Assembly: GCF_900105075.1 (NCBI RefSeq)
Contig: NZ_FNSK01000001.1
Coordinates: forward strand, 695,001 to 759,000
Length of the DNA: 64,000 nt
Direction: 5' to 3'
Source of the DNA: Rhodobacter sp. 24-YEA-8
GTDB taxonomy: Bacteria; Pseudomonadota; Alphaproteobacteria; Rhodobacterales; Rhodobacteraceae
Positions 1 to 8,024 of the stretch are shown in pieces (the first letter of the stretch is position 1; each line of letters starts with the position of its first letter). Made by a program: the position numbers and the translations under genes. The notes beneath the pieces are model-generated. The model was not told where the DNA came from and ran no database searches. It saw nothing but the letters and a program-made list of their open reading frames with translations.

Positions 1-653
1 GCGTGACGATGGAGATGATGATCCTGCATGGTCGCGCCGTGGTCCGGGGCGCGTCAAAGGCGATGGTGGTGATCGATATGCCCTTCGGGTCTTATGAGGA
101 AAGCCCGGCCCAGGCCTTTCGCAATGCGGGTCGGCTGATGGCCGAGACCGGTGCGACCTCGGTCAAGCTTGAAGGCGGCGCGCATATGGCGGAAACGATT
201 GCGTTCCTGACCGCGCGCGGCGTGCCGGTGATGGCGCATATCGGGCTGACGCCGCAATCGGTGAATACGCTGGGCGGCTATAAGGTCGTCGGGCGTGACG
301 GTGAGGCCGAGAAGGTGATGGCCGACGCCCGGGCCGTCGAGGCGGCGGGCGCCTATTCGGTGGTGCTGGAAAAGGTGCCCGCAGGGCTCGCGGCGCAGAT
401 CACCGGGGCACTTGCGATCCCGACCATCGGGATCGGTGCGGGCGTCGATTGTGACGGCCAGGTTCTGGTAGTCGATGATATGCTGGGGCTTTTCACCGAA
501 TTCCGCCCGAAATTCGTCAAGCGCTATGGCAATCTGGGCGAGGCTGCCGATCAGGCCATCGCGACCTATGCCGCCGAGGTGCGCGCACGCGCCTTTCCTG
601 GCCCTGACCATTCCTTTGCTGACACTATGCCAGGACCAAAAACCTCCAAATGA
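1..653 (+). CDS. panB: 3-methyl-2-oxobutanoate hydroxymethyltransferase, 5' end cut off by the window
   Basis: PanB transfers a hydroxymethyl group from methylene-THF to 2-oxoisovalerate, the first step of pantothenate (CoA) synthesis in the cytosol. The frame is open from the window edge (first complete codon at position 3), and about 217 residues of a family protein of about 265 are visible. The missing part is the N-terminal start of the barrel. Family motifs are DMPFGSY, VKLEGG (metal/substrate), HIGLTPQS, a catalytic Glu in VVLEKVP, and TIGIGAG followed by VVDDMLG. The stop overlaps the panC start (ATGA), so the two genes are translationally coupled. Identification is secure; the real start lies outside the window. 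Confidence 0.96.
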   Translation, partial: VTMEMMILHGRAVVRGASKAMVVIDMPFGSYEESPAQAFRNAGRLMAETGATSVKLEGGAHMAETIAFLTARGVPVMAHIGLTPQSVNTLGGYKVVGRDGEAEKVMADARAVEAAGAYSVVLEKVPAGLAAQITGALAIPTIGIGAGVDCDGQVLVVDDMLGLFTEFRPKFVKRYGNLGEAADQAIATYAAEVRARAFPGPDHSFADTMPGPKTSK

Positions 654-1489
654 CTGAAATCATTCATACTGTAGCCGAGCTGCGCCAACGTGTGCGGGCC
701 TGGCGGTCGGCTGGCGATATGACCGGCGTGGTGCCAACGATGGGCGCTTTGCATGAGGGCCATCTTTCGCTTGCGCGGCGGGCGCGGCTGGAATGCGAGC
801 GCGTGATCACCACGATCTTCGTCAACCCGCGCCAGTTCAATAATCCTGACGATCTGAGCCGCTACCCCCGCACGCTGGACTCCGATGCGGCGCTTTTGAA
901 ATCGGTACCGGTGGATGTGGTCTTTGCGCCGGATGTCGATGAGGTCTATCCCGATGGTTTTATCACCACGGTCTCGGTTGGTGGTGTGTCAGAGCCGCTT
1001 GAGGGACGTATGCGCCCGGGCCATTTCGACGGTGTGGCGACGGTGGTAACCAAGCTTCTTGGTATGACCGAGGCGCAGCGCGGCTATTTCGGTCAGAAGG
1101 ACTGGCAGCAATTGCAGGTGGTGACGCGGCTGGTGGCCGATCTCAACCTGCCGGTGCAGATCGTGGGTTGCGAGACGGTGCGCGAAGCGGATGGCCTCGC
1201 CATGTCCTCACGCAATCGCCAGCTGACCGGGGCGGGCCGCAACATCGCTCCTGTGCTATATGCCGCGATCAGCCGCGCCGCCGACGAAATCCGTGACGGC
1301 CAGAGCGACCGTATGGCGATCCGCGAGGCGGCGGAAACCATGCGCAATGCCGGGTTCGAGCGGGTGGAATATATCGAATTGCGCGATGCCGGCACGCTGA
1401 TGCCCTCGGATGACCCGAAACGCCCGCGCCGGATGCTCGCCGCCGCCTGGCTCGACGGCGTGCGCCTGATCGACAATATCCCGGTCTGA
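650..1489 (+). CDS. panC: Pantothenate synthetase
   Basis: PanC condenses pantoate with beta-alanine using ATP through a pantoyl-adenylate, the last step of pantothenate synthesis. The 279-residue length is normal. Visible motifs are the nucleotide-binding [10 protein letters not shown] near residues 29-38 (HIGH-like), [16 protein letters not shown] around residue 148, and SSRN near residue 188 (KMSKS-like). The start codon shares four bases with the panB stop, which fixes the start and shows a panBC operon. The gene is followed by a strong hairpin terminator shared with the convergent pstS. Confidence 0.97.
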   Translation: MTEIIHTVAELRQRVRAWRSAGDMTGVVPTMGALHEGHLSLARRARLECERVITTIFVNPRQFNNPDDLSRYPRTLDSDAALLKSVPVDVVFAPDVDEVYPDGFITTVSVGGVSEPLEGRMRPGHFDGVATVVTKLLGMTEAQRGYFGQKDWQQLQVVTRLVADLNLPVQIVGCETVREADGLAMSSRNRQLTGAGRNIAPVLYAAISRAADEIRDGQSDRMAIREAAETMRNAGFERVEYIELRDAGTLMPSDDPKRPRRMLAAAWLDGVRLIDNIPV

Positions 1490-1600
1490 CCCTTCCGGGT
1501 GGAAGATAGAAGCCAGGAGGAACGGCCGGCTTCCTTCTGATCCGCACAGCCCCGGGGGGAGGGGGCGGCCGCGCCGCCTTGCACCGTCAGAAAGACAGAA

Positions 1601-1631
1601 AAAGGCGTCCGGATATTCTCCGGACGCCTTT
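1601..1631. terminator. Bidirectional terminator between panC and pstS
   Basis: Perfect inverted repeat with 13-base arms (AAAGGCGTCCGGA and its complement) around a five-base loop. Flanking A and T runs let it serve both the rightward panC transcript and the leftward pstS transcript. Confidence 0.85.
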
Positions 1632-1664
1632 CGTCTTTCGTGAAGTCACCAGTCCCGGCAGGGA

Positions 1665-2714
1665 TCAGTTCAGCGGGCCCATCGGGGTTTCTGCCTCGAC
1701 CATAGCCTGGGTCGCAGCCAGTTCCGGATCCGAGACGAGGCCGTAAGCGGCGAGCGGGCCATCCGGGCCAGCCACTTCATCCGAGACGAAGAACTGGACG
1801 AAATCCTTCAGGCCAGGCACCACGCCGAAATGGGCTTTCTTGACGTAGATATAGAGCGGGCGCGAGATCGGGTATTCGCCGGCCGCGATGGTTTCCACCG
1901 AAGGCACGATACCGTCGATGGTGGCGACGCGCAGTTTGTCGGTGTTGTTCTGGTAGAAGCTCAGGCCGAAGACGCCGATGGCGTTCTTATCGGCGTCGAT
2001 GCGGGCGAGGGTCTCGGTATAGTCGCCGTCGATATCGACCGAAACGCCATCGGTGCGCAGGGCGTGGCAGCCCGAAACAGCGGCTTTTTTCTTCGCATCG
2101 TCGTCGCCTTCGGCAGCGGCGAAGAACAGGTCATAGGCGCCGGTGGCCTTGCAGCCGACTTCCAGAACTTTCACGTCGAACACTTCGCGGGTGCCGTGCT
2201 TGGTGCCCGGGATCATGGCGAGGATGTTTTGCGCCGGGAAATCGGCCTTCACATCGGCCCAGGCTTTGTTCGGGTTGGCCACCAGAGCGCCGTCTTTGGC
2301 AACCTGAGCGGCGAGCGCATTGTACCAGTCAGCCGGCTCGAAAGCGAATTCCGGACCGTCCACGGCCGAGGCAAAGACGATGCCGTCATAGCCGATGCGG
2401 ACTTCGAGGATCTCGGCCACGCCGTTTTTGGCGCAGAGGTCGATATCCGACTGCGAAATGCGCGAGGACGAATTCGCGATATCGATGGTGTTTTCGCCAA
2501 CGCCTTCGCAGAGTTTCTTGCGGCCGCCACCCGAACCACCACCTTCGACAACCGGGGTCGGGTGGTCGAAATTCTCACCGAAAGCCTCGGCGACGATGGT
2601 GGCATAGGGCAGAACGGTGGACGAGCCCGACAGCTGGATCTGGTCGCGCGCAGAGGCGGCCGAGGCCGCAGCAGCCATCGCAAGGGCGGAGACGGCGAGT
2701 TTCACGGTGTTCAT
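1665..2714 (-). CDS. pstS: Phosphate ABC transporter substrate-binding protein PstS
   Basis: Periplasmic phosphate-binding protein for the high-affinity Pst importer, 349 residues. A Sec signal peptide covers about residues 1-22 (cleavage after ASA). Phosphate-binding elements are SGSSTVLPYA (about 30-39), GGGSGGG (about 59-65), SSSRIS (about 83-88) and PGTKHGTRE. Four cysteines in the mature part could form disulfides. The start has an AGGAGT box at good spacing. It stands alone here: no pstC, pstA, pstB or phoU is adjacent. A candidate Pho box lies 84-101 bases upstream. Confidence 0.93.
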   Translation of the reverse strand: MNTVKLAVSALAMAAAASAASARDQIQLSGSSTVLPYATIVAEAFGENFDHPTPVVEGGGSGGGRKKLCEGVGENTIDIANSSSRISQSDIDLCAKNGVAEILEVRIGYDGIVFASAVDGPEFAFEPADWYNALAAQVAKDGALVANPNKAWADVKADFPAQNILAMIPGTKHGTREVFDVKVLEVGCKATGAYDLFFAAAEGDDDAKKKAAVSGCHALRTDGVSVDIDGDYTETLARIDADKNAIGVFGLSFYQNNTDKLRVATIDGIVPSVETIAAGEYPISRPLYIYVKKAHFGVVPGLKDFVQFFVSDEVAGPDGPLAAYGLVSDPELAATQAMVEAETPMGPLN

Positions 2715-2797
2715 GGATCACTCCTGATGTGCAGACCGGCGAGTCGGCCTTCGCCAGCCGGAATATGCGGGTTCGGTAACGGCAATCCTGCATTTGT

Positions 2798-2815
2798 GTA
2801 ACAGAGGCATGACGA
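2798..2815 (-). promoter_or_regulatory. Candidate Pho box (PhoB site) upstream of pstS
   Basis: Read on the minus strand, TCGTCAT, a four-base spacer, then CTGTTAC. This is a direct repeat with 11-base period that fits the PhoB consensus (CTGTCAT, four A/T-rich bases, CTGTCAT) except at a few positions. Its position in front of a phosphate-binding protein gene supports it. The spacer GCCT is less A/T-rich than usual. Confidence 0.5.
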
Positions 2816-3001
2816 TTTCGGTCTCCCGGCCCGCAGATCTCTAGGGCTCGCGCTGCCAGGGCAACTTCTGCGCTGCGGCATTGATCAGCATATATGAACA
2901 CAGATGTCGAAAAAGCGGGCCTGCTGTTAGCGGATGTGCAGGTCTATATCCCTCTCATCCGACGCAAAACAGCGTCATGAAAAACCCGAAAGGACAATGA
3001 A

Positions 3002-3241
3002 ATGAAACGCTTCGCTACCATCGCCACCGCTGCCGCCCTCATCGCTGCTTCGAGCCAGTTCGCTCTGGCCGCTCTGCCGGCTCCGAAAATCACCCGCGCT
3101 GCTCCGGAAATCATTGAAGTGCCGGCTGCCCAGATCAAATCCAGCAAAGAACTGCATCAGCTGGGTCTGGAACGCTCCACCCCGGTTGAAGTGACCAAAA
3201 TCCCGGCTGGTCCGCGCGACACCAGCAAAGGCCGTGGCTGA
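3002..3241 (+). CDS. Small exported protein of unknown function, probably highly expressed
   Basis: 79 residues. A Sec signal peptide spans about residues 1-23 (KR, hydrophobic AAALIAAS core, cleavage after ALA). The mature part of about 56 residues is polar, with Pro, Lys and Glu, no Cys and no recognised domain. An AAAGGA box precedes the ATG. Codon use is strongly biased to preferred codons (CTG, CGC, AAA, GAA, GCT, ATC), unlike many neighbours, which suggests abundant expression. It is monocistronic with a strong terminator. I do not recognise the family; the role is unknown. Confidence 0.7.
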   Translation: MKRFATIATAAALIAASSQFALAALPAPKITRAAPEIIEVPAAQIKSSKELHQLGLERSTPVEVTKIPAGPRDTSKGRG

Positions 3242-3273
3242 ACCAGGATCCGGACGCAATGCGGCCGGATAGC

Positions 3274-3310
3274 AAAAGGGGCAGCTGCATCAGCGGCTGT
3301 CCCTTTTTTA
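3274..3310 (+). terminator. Rho-independent terminator after the small exported protein
   Basis: Stem AAAAGGGGCAGC with its complement (one G-U pair), a short loop, then a run of six T. It lies 33 bases after the stop of the 79-residue exported protein. Confidence 0.85.
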
Positions 3311-3490
3311 AGTAAGACGACAGAAAAGGGCCGGTATCTGCACCGCGCATGTTCTTCTGTCATTTAACAGTAACATTGATGTGAAATTCGCGCTCTGCCG
3401 CACAGATGTGACGCGTGGTCTCCGGTTGTCGGAAGACCTTCGCATGCCTAAATCCTGCACATATAAATCACCGGAAACCGGGTATGTGTT

Positions 3491-4405
3491 ATGGATACGG
3501 CAGTTCTGCGTACTTATGTTCATATTATCGAGGAAGGCAGCTTTGCGGGTGCTGCCAGGCGGATGGGGGTCTCGCGCAGTCTTGTCAGCAAATATGTCTC
3601 GGATCTTGAGGCGCGGCTTGGCGCGCAGCTCCTGACCCGGTCGACCCGCTCGCTCAGCCCTACTCAACTGGGGCGTTCCTATTTCGAACAGGTGCGCGAA
3701 ATCCTGCAACATCTGGATGACGCCGATGATTCCGTCCGTCAGGGCGTGGGAATGGTGGCGGGCAAGCTGCGGATCGGCGCGCCGGTCACGTTCACGCTGC
3801 AGGTTCTGAACCCGCATGTGATGCGCTTTATGGAAGCCTATCCCGATGTCCGGCTGGATCTTTCGCTTGATGATGGCTGTGTTGATCCGGTTGCGGCGGG
3901 GTTTGATGCTACCATCCGGGTGGGGGTGCTGGATGACAGCAGCATGCGGGCCCGGCATCTGTGCGAGGTCGATACGGTGCTGGTCGCCTCACCGGAATAT
4001 CTTGCCGAACATGGCACGCCGACAGAGCCGGCCGATCTGAGCGAGCATCGCATTCTCTATTACACCAATACGAAAAGTGCCGGCACCTGGCCGTTCCGTC
4101 GCGGCAATGAGGTGATCCATCAGAAGGTGACGCCGGCTTTTTCGACCAATAACGGCGATATGATCCGCACGGCGGCGCTGGAGGGGCAGGGGGTCGCGCT
4201 GACGGTCGGCTTTCAGGTTGCGGCGGATCTGGCGGCGGGGCGGCTGGTGCCGATCCTGACGAATTACGGCCTGCCGGAACTGCCGGTGAGTGTGATCTGG
4301 CCCAGCTCGCGCAATATGGGGGCCGCGCTCCGGGCCTTTGTCGATTTCCTTGGTCAAAGCGATTTCCACACCCGTCGGGTCGTCACTCCGGAATTGGTCA
4401 AGTAG
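3491..4405 (+). CDS. LysR-family transcriptional regulator
   Basis: 304 residues. A winged helix-turn-helix fills residues 1-60 (GSFAGAARRMGVSRSLVSKYVSDLE, split here as GSFAGAARRMGVSRS then LVSKYVSDLE), followed by a linker helix. The periplasmic-binding-type effector domain covers about residues 90-295 (KLRIGAPVTF onward). It acts as a DNA-binding regulator; no divergent target gene is adjacent, since the upstream gene is on the same strand and ends in a terminator. The ribosome binding site is weak. Effector and targets are unknown. Confidence 0.9.
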   Translation: MDTAVLRTYVHIIEEGSFAGAARRMGVSRSLVSKYVSDLEARLGAQLLTRSTRSLSPTQLGRSYFEQVREILQHLDDADDSVRQGVGMVAGKLRIGAPVTFTLQVLNPHVMRFMEAYPDVRLDLSLDDGCVDPVAAGFDATIRVGVLDDSSMRARHLCEVDTVLVASPEYLAEHGTPTEPADLSEHRILYYTNTKSAGTWPFRRGNEVIHQKVTPAFSTNNGDMIRTAALEGQGVALTVGFQVAADLAAGRLVPILTNYGLPELPVSVIWPSSRNMGAALRAFVDFLGQSDFHTRRVVTPELVK

Positions 4406-4537
4406 CGAAATCCCGCCGTTTCATATTGAATTTCAGCAGGTTCTTGCCTTGATGCGGGCGCTTCACGATGAGAACTTGCTCTTTGCGTGGCACGCCTGTC
4501 TTGTGCCGCAGCAATGATCCCAATTGTGGAGTTTGAT

Positions 4538-4912
4538 ATGCGTAAGTCTCTGGTTCTGTCTTCGGCCGCTCTGGTGGCTTCTCTTTTTGCTGCGCCGCTG
4601 ATGGCGCAAACGATGGATGATGCCGTGGCTGCGGCGCGCAATCAGCTTGGTTTGCTGGAATACTGCCAGGCCGAGGGTCACACCGATGGCGCGGCTGTCG
4701 AGGCCCAGACCAAGATGATGGCGCTGCTTCCGGCAGCGACCGATGCCACCAAAGGCGACGAAGCCTATGCCAAAGGCAAAGAGGGCAAGCTCTCGGTCGG
4801 TGGCGTCGAGCAGGATCTGGCCGCGGCGGAAGCCCAGGGCAGCAGCATTGCCGATATGTGCAAGCAGATGGCGGATGCTGTCGTTGCGGCTTCGGCCCAG
4901 ATGGGCGGCTGA
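4538..4912 (+). CDS. Small exported protein, resembling the Rhodobacteraceae 'pore-forming ESAT-6 family' annotation group
   Basis: 124 residues with a Sec signal peptide (about 1-22, cleavage after LMA). The start was chosen at the ATG preceded by GGAG at good spacing; an in-frame ATG at 4487 lies before the signal peptide. The mature protein is short and helical, with RNQLGLLEYCQAEG and two cysteines that could pair. Small proteins with this layout are annotated in Rhodobacteraceae as pore-forming ESAT-6 family, from memory and not verified; no WXG motif is present. The function is not established. A terminator follows directly. Confidence 0.65.
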   Translation: MRKSLVLSSAALVASLFAAPLMAQTMDDAVAAARNQLGLLEYCQAEGHTDGAAVEAQTKMMALLPAATDATKGDEAYAKGKEGKLSVGGVEQDLAAAEAQGSSIADMCKQMADAVVAASAQMGG

Positions 4913-4956
4913 TCGCCCCGACTTGTTCCGGGATCGTGACGCGGTCCCGGCGTGTC

Positions 4957-4981
4957 AAAGGCCCCCTCAGGGGGCCTTTTT
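4957..4981 (+). terminator. Rho-independent terminator
   Basis: AAAGGCCCCC, loop, GGGGGCCTTTTT: 10-base stem plus T-run, 44 bases after the 124-residue exported protein gene. Confidence 0.85.
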
Positions 4982-5033
4982 CATTGCCCGCCAAACCCCT
5001 ATCTTTTGTATGGGATTTTAAGGGGACCGTGCG

Positions 5034-6458
5034 ATGCAGCTTCACCACAGCTATCTGACCGAGCTTCCGGGCACATTCCTGCGCCACATGCCGGATACGG
5101 CGCCGTCGCCTGCGCTGATCGTGCTGAATGAAACGCTGGCAGAGGCCCTGGGTCTGGATCTGAAGGAGTTGCGGGACGAGGGCGCGGCATGGTTTTCGGG
5201 GGGGGGCGTGCCGGAAGGGGCGGATCCTGCGGCGCTGGCCTATGCCGGGCATCAGTTCGGCGGCTTTTCCCCCGCTCTGGGCGACGGGCGGGCGCATCTT
5301 CTGGGTGAGATCCGGGGGCCGGACGGGCGGCTTTGGGATCTGCAGCTGAAAGGTTCAGGCCGCACACCGTTTTCGCGGGGTGCGGATGGCAAGGCAGCCC
5401 TTGGGCCAATGCTGCGCGAATATCTGCTATCCGAGGCGATGGCGGCGCTTGGCGTTCCCACGACCAGGGCGCTGGCGGTGACGACAACGGGCGAACGCAT
5501 TGCGCGGGATGGCGCGTTGGTGCCCGGCGCGGTTCTGGCGCGGGTGGCGGCGAGCCATATCCGGGTCGGCACTTTCCAGTATTTCGCCGCGCGCGGTGAC
5601 GGCGAAAAGCTGCGCGCGCTCGCCGATTACGCGATCCGCCGCCATTATCCGGAAATCCCAGACACGTCAGAGCGTTATCTGGCGTTCTTCGATCAGGTTT
5701 GTGCCCGCCAGGCCGCGCTGATTGCCGAATGGATGGGGCTTGGTTTCATCCATGGCGTGATGAATACCGACAATATGGCGATCTCGGGCGAGACCATCGA
5801 TTATGGCCCCTGTGCATTCATGGAAGATTACGCCCCCGGCACGGTGTTTTCCTCGATCGACCGCCAGGGGCGTTATGCCTGGGCCAACCAGCCGCTGATC
5901 CTTGCCTGGAACCTGGCGCGACTGGCGGAATGCCTGCTTCCGTTGATCGCGGAGGATGAGGCGGCGGGGGTAGAGCTGCTGAACACCCGGCTTGAGGGGA
6001 TCGCGGGGCTTTACCGGCGCGAATGGCTGCGGGTGATGCGGCGCAAACTGGCGCTTTCGGGCGAAGATGACGCGGATGGCGCGCTGATCGACGATCTGCT
6101 GACCGCGATGACCGGTGCAGACTGGACCCTGACCTTCCGCCGCCTTGCACCCCTGGTCGAGGGCGATGCGGTGCCGCTGAAAGCGCTGTTCGAGGATTTC
6201 ACGAAGATGGAGGCCTGGCTGCCGCGCTGGCAGGCGCGGCTTGCGCCCGACGCGGCGGCAAAGCTTCGGGCCGCCAATCCGGCAGTGATCCCACGCAATC
6301 ACCGGGTCGAAGAGGCGCTCGCCGCTGCAACAGAGGGCGATCTTGTGCCCTTCCGCGCATTGCTGGCTGCGGTGCAGAAACCGTGGGACGAGGCAGAATA
6401 TTACATGCTGCCCGCGCCGCAGGGTTTCGGGCGCTATGTGACTTTTTGCGGCACCTGA
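5034..6458 (+). CDS. selO: Protein adenylyltransferase SelO (YdiU family pseudokinase)
   Basis: SelO is a pseudokinase that transfers AMP from ATP to Ser, Thr or Tyr of target proteins and is linked to redox and oxidative-stress control. The 474-residue protein is full length. Motifs are YAGHQFGGFSPALGDGRA (about 70-87), LQLKGSGRTPFSRGADGK (about 103-120), HGVMNTDNM (catalytic Asn/Asp region near 238-246) and DYGPCAF (DFG-like metal site). The C terminus ends in TFCGT, with the conserved Cys in place of the eukaryotic selenocysteine. A run of nine G at 5198-5206 lies inside the gene and the frame is intact. It stands alone between terminators or gaps. Confidence 0.94.
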   Translation: MQLHHSYLTELPGTFLRHMPDTAPSPALIVLNETLAEALGLDLKELRDEGAAWFSGGGVPEGADPAALAYAGHQFGGFSPALGDGRAHLLGEIRGPDGRLWDLQLKGSGRTPFSRGADGKAALGPMLREYLLSEAMAALGVPTTRALAVTTTGERIARDGALVPGAVLARVAASHIRVGTFQYFAARGDGEKLRALADYAIRRHYPEIPDTSERYLAFFDQVCARQAALIAEWMGLGFIHGVMNTDNMAISGETIDYGPCAFMEDYAPGTVFSSIDRQGRYAWANQPLILAWNLARLAECLLPLIAEDEAAGVELLNTRLEGIAGLYRREWLRVMRRKLALSGEDDADGALIDDLLTAMTGADWTLTFRRLAPLVEGDAVPLKALFEDFTKMEAWLPRWQARLAPDAAAKLRAANPAVIPRNHRVEEALAAATEGDLVPFRALLAAVQKPWDEAEYYMLPAPQGFGRYVTFCGT

Positions 6459-6761
6459 CCCGGGAAACGGTTCCATCACATCTTTTTTGCAGAGGCAGCA
6501 ACCACCCCATCGGCGGAAAGCTGCACAAAGACGTGCCCCGGGGTCGTGCTTTCCCGCACGAACCGGTGTTTTCAAACACTTATCAGTTGAAGGAAATGTG
6601 TCACAGCAGTATCGAATCGCCCGATGATCCCAATGCTGCAGGTGCGAAATACTCGATTCGCGTCCTGAGGCAGTAAGGATCGCCCAGCAAGACGGAAACC
6701 GGCAGTCAGGACGTCCTGATCCGCAAGGCCCGCCAGCCAGCACAGGGTTCAGAGGCGAGAC
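6459..6761. other. 303-base intergenic stretch before opgC
   Basis: No convincing ORF or RNA gene. It is less GC-rich than its surroundings and probably carries the opgCGH promoter, but no clear -35/-10 pair or terminator could be defined. Confidence 0.4.
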
Positions 6762-8024
6762 GTGAGCGACAAACCAGTGACCGCCAGAGCCGAAGGCGGT
6801 GAGCGGCGTGAACGCGACATAAGGCTGGATTTTTTCCGTGGCCTCGCGATGATCGTCATCCTCATCGCCCATATCACCGATAACCCCTGGACCCTCTGGA
6901 TGCCGGGCCGGTTCGGATTCTCGGATTCCACCGAGATCTTCGTCTTCTGCTCGGGCATGGCCTCGGCGCTGGCTTATGGCGTTATCTTTCACCGCGCCGG
7001 CTGGCTGATCGGGACAGGGCGTATTCTATACCGCATCTGGCAGGTCTATTGGGTCCATATCGGCGTCTTCCTCGTCGCCGTTTTCGCGATGCTCGCTCTG
7101 AACATGTCGGGGGCCTTTCCCCGCGATGAGGTCGGTTCGCTGAACCTCTATCCCTTCCTGAAAAACACCGCGTCGAATTTCTTCGGGCTGATGACGCTGA
7201 CCTATGTGCCGAACTATTTCGACATTCTGCCGATGTATATGGTGCTGCTGGCGCTGGTTCCGGTGATGATCGCGCTGGCAAGGATCGATCCGCGCCTCGC
7301 GCTGGCGGCCTCGGTCGTGCTTTGGCTTTGCGGCACCACAGGCAGTCTCTGGCTGCCTGCGGAATGGTGGTTCGTGAACAATTCGACACGGCCATGGTTC
7401 TTCAACCCCTTTGCCTGGCAGCTGGTCTTTTTTACCGGTTTCGCGCTGATGTCCGGCTGGATCCCGGCGCCCCCCCTGCGGCGTGAGCTGGTGGTCCTGG
7501 CGCTGGCCATCGTGATCCTGACCGTGCCCTTCGCCTGGCATGTGGTGATCGGCAAATCCACGATCCTGCAGGACTGGCGCAATGAATGGCGCCTGCTTTA
7601 CGACAAGACCGGCTTTGGTCTGCTGCGCTATGTGCATTTCCTGGCGCTGGCCTATCTCGCCTGGGCAGTGGCGGGCGAAAAGGGCGCGCGGCTGCGCGGC
7701 CTCGCCACCGACTGGCCGCGCCTTATTGGCATGGTCACCGATATCGGGCGGCAATCGCTTGCGGTTTTCGCGGTGTCGATGGTGCTGGCGCGGGTGCTGG
7801 GCGCATTCCTCAAACTTTTCGGCCCGGGCGTGATCGTGACCCCGGCCATCAATTTCACCGGTCTCCTGCTGATCTGGCTGACGGCGCGTATCGCTGCCTG
7901 GTTCAAGGGGCAGGGCTGGAAACGTCATATGAGCGCTGGTGCAGCACCGGATCCGGTGCCGGCCCAGGCGCCGCACATACATGAGGCCGGCCGCGTCGTG
8001 CCGTCTCAGGGAGCCAAGGCATGA
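6762..8024 (+). CDS. opgC: OpgC-family membrane acyltransferase (glucan succinylation)
   Basis: Inner-membrane protein of 420 residues with about 10 hydrophobic segments. It opens with a cytoplasmic tail, then RDIRLDFFRGLAMIVILIAH, the usual start of the OpgC family. OpgC succinylates osmoregulated periplasmic glucans in Rhodobacter sphaeroides (established knowledge). The start is a GTG with GAGG upstream; the first in-frame ATG is inside the first membrane segment. The last four bases overlap opgG (ATGA), so it leads an opgC-opgG-opgH operon. Confidence 0.88.
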   Translation: MSDKPVTARAEGGERRERDIRLDFFRGLAMIVILIAHITDNPWTLWMPGRFGFSDSTEIFVFCSGMASALAYGVIFHRAGWLIGTGRILYRIWQVYWVHIGVFLVAVFAMLALNMSGAFPRDEVGSLNLYPFLKNTASNFFGLMTLTYVPNYFDILPMYMVLLALVPVMIALARIDPRLALAASVVLWLCGTTGSLWLPAEWWFVNNSTRPWFFNPFAWQLVFFTGFALMSGWIPAPPLRRELVVLALAIVILTVPFAWHVVIGKSTILQDWRNEWRLLYDKTGFGLLRYVHFLALAYLAWAVAGEKGARLRGLATDWPRLIGMVTDIGRQSLAVFAVSMVLARVLGAFLKLFGPGVIVTPAINFTGLLLIWLTARIAAWFKGQGWKRHMSAGAAPDPVPAQAPHIHEAGRVVPSQGAKA

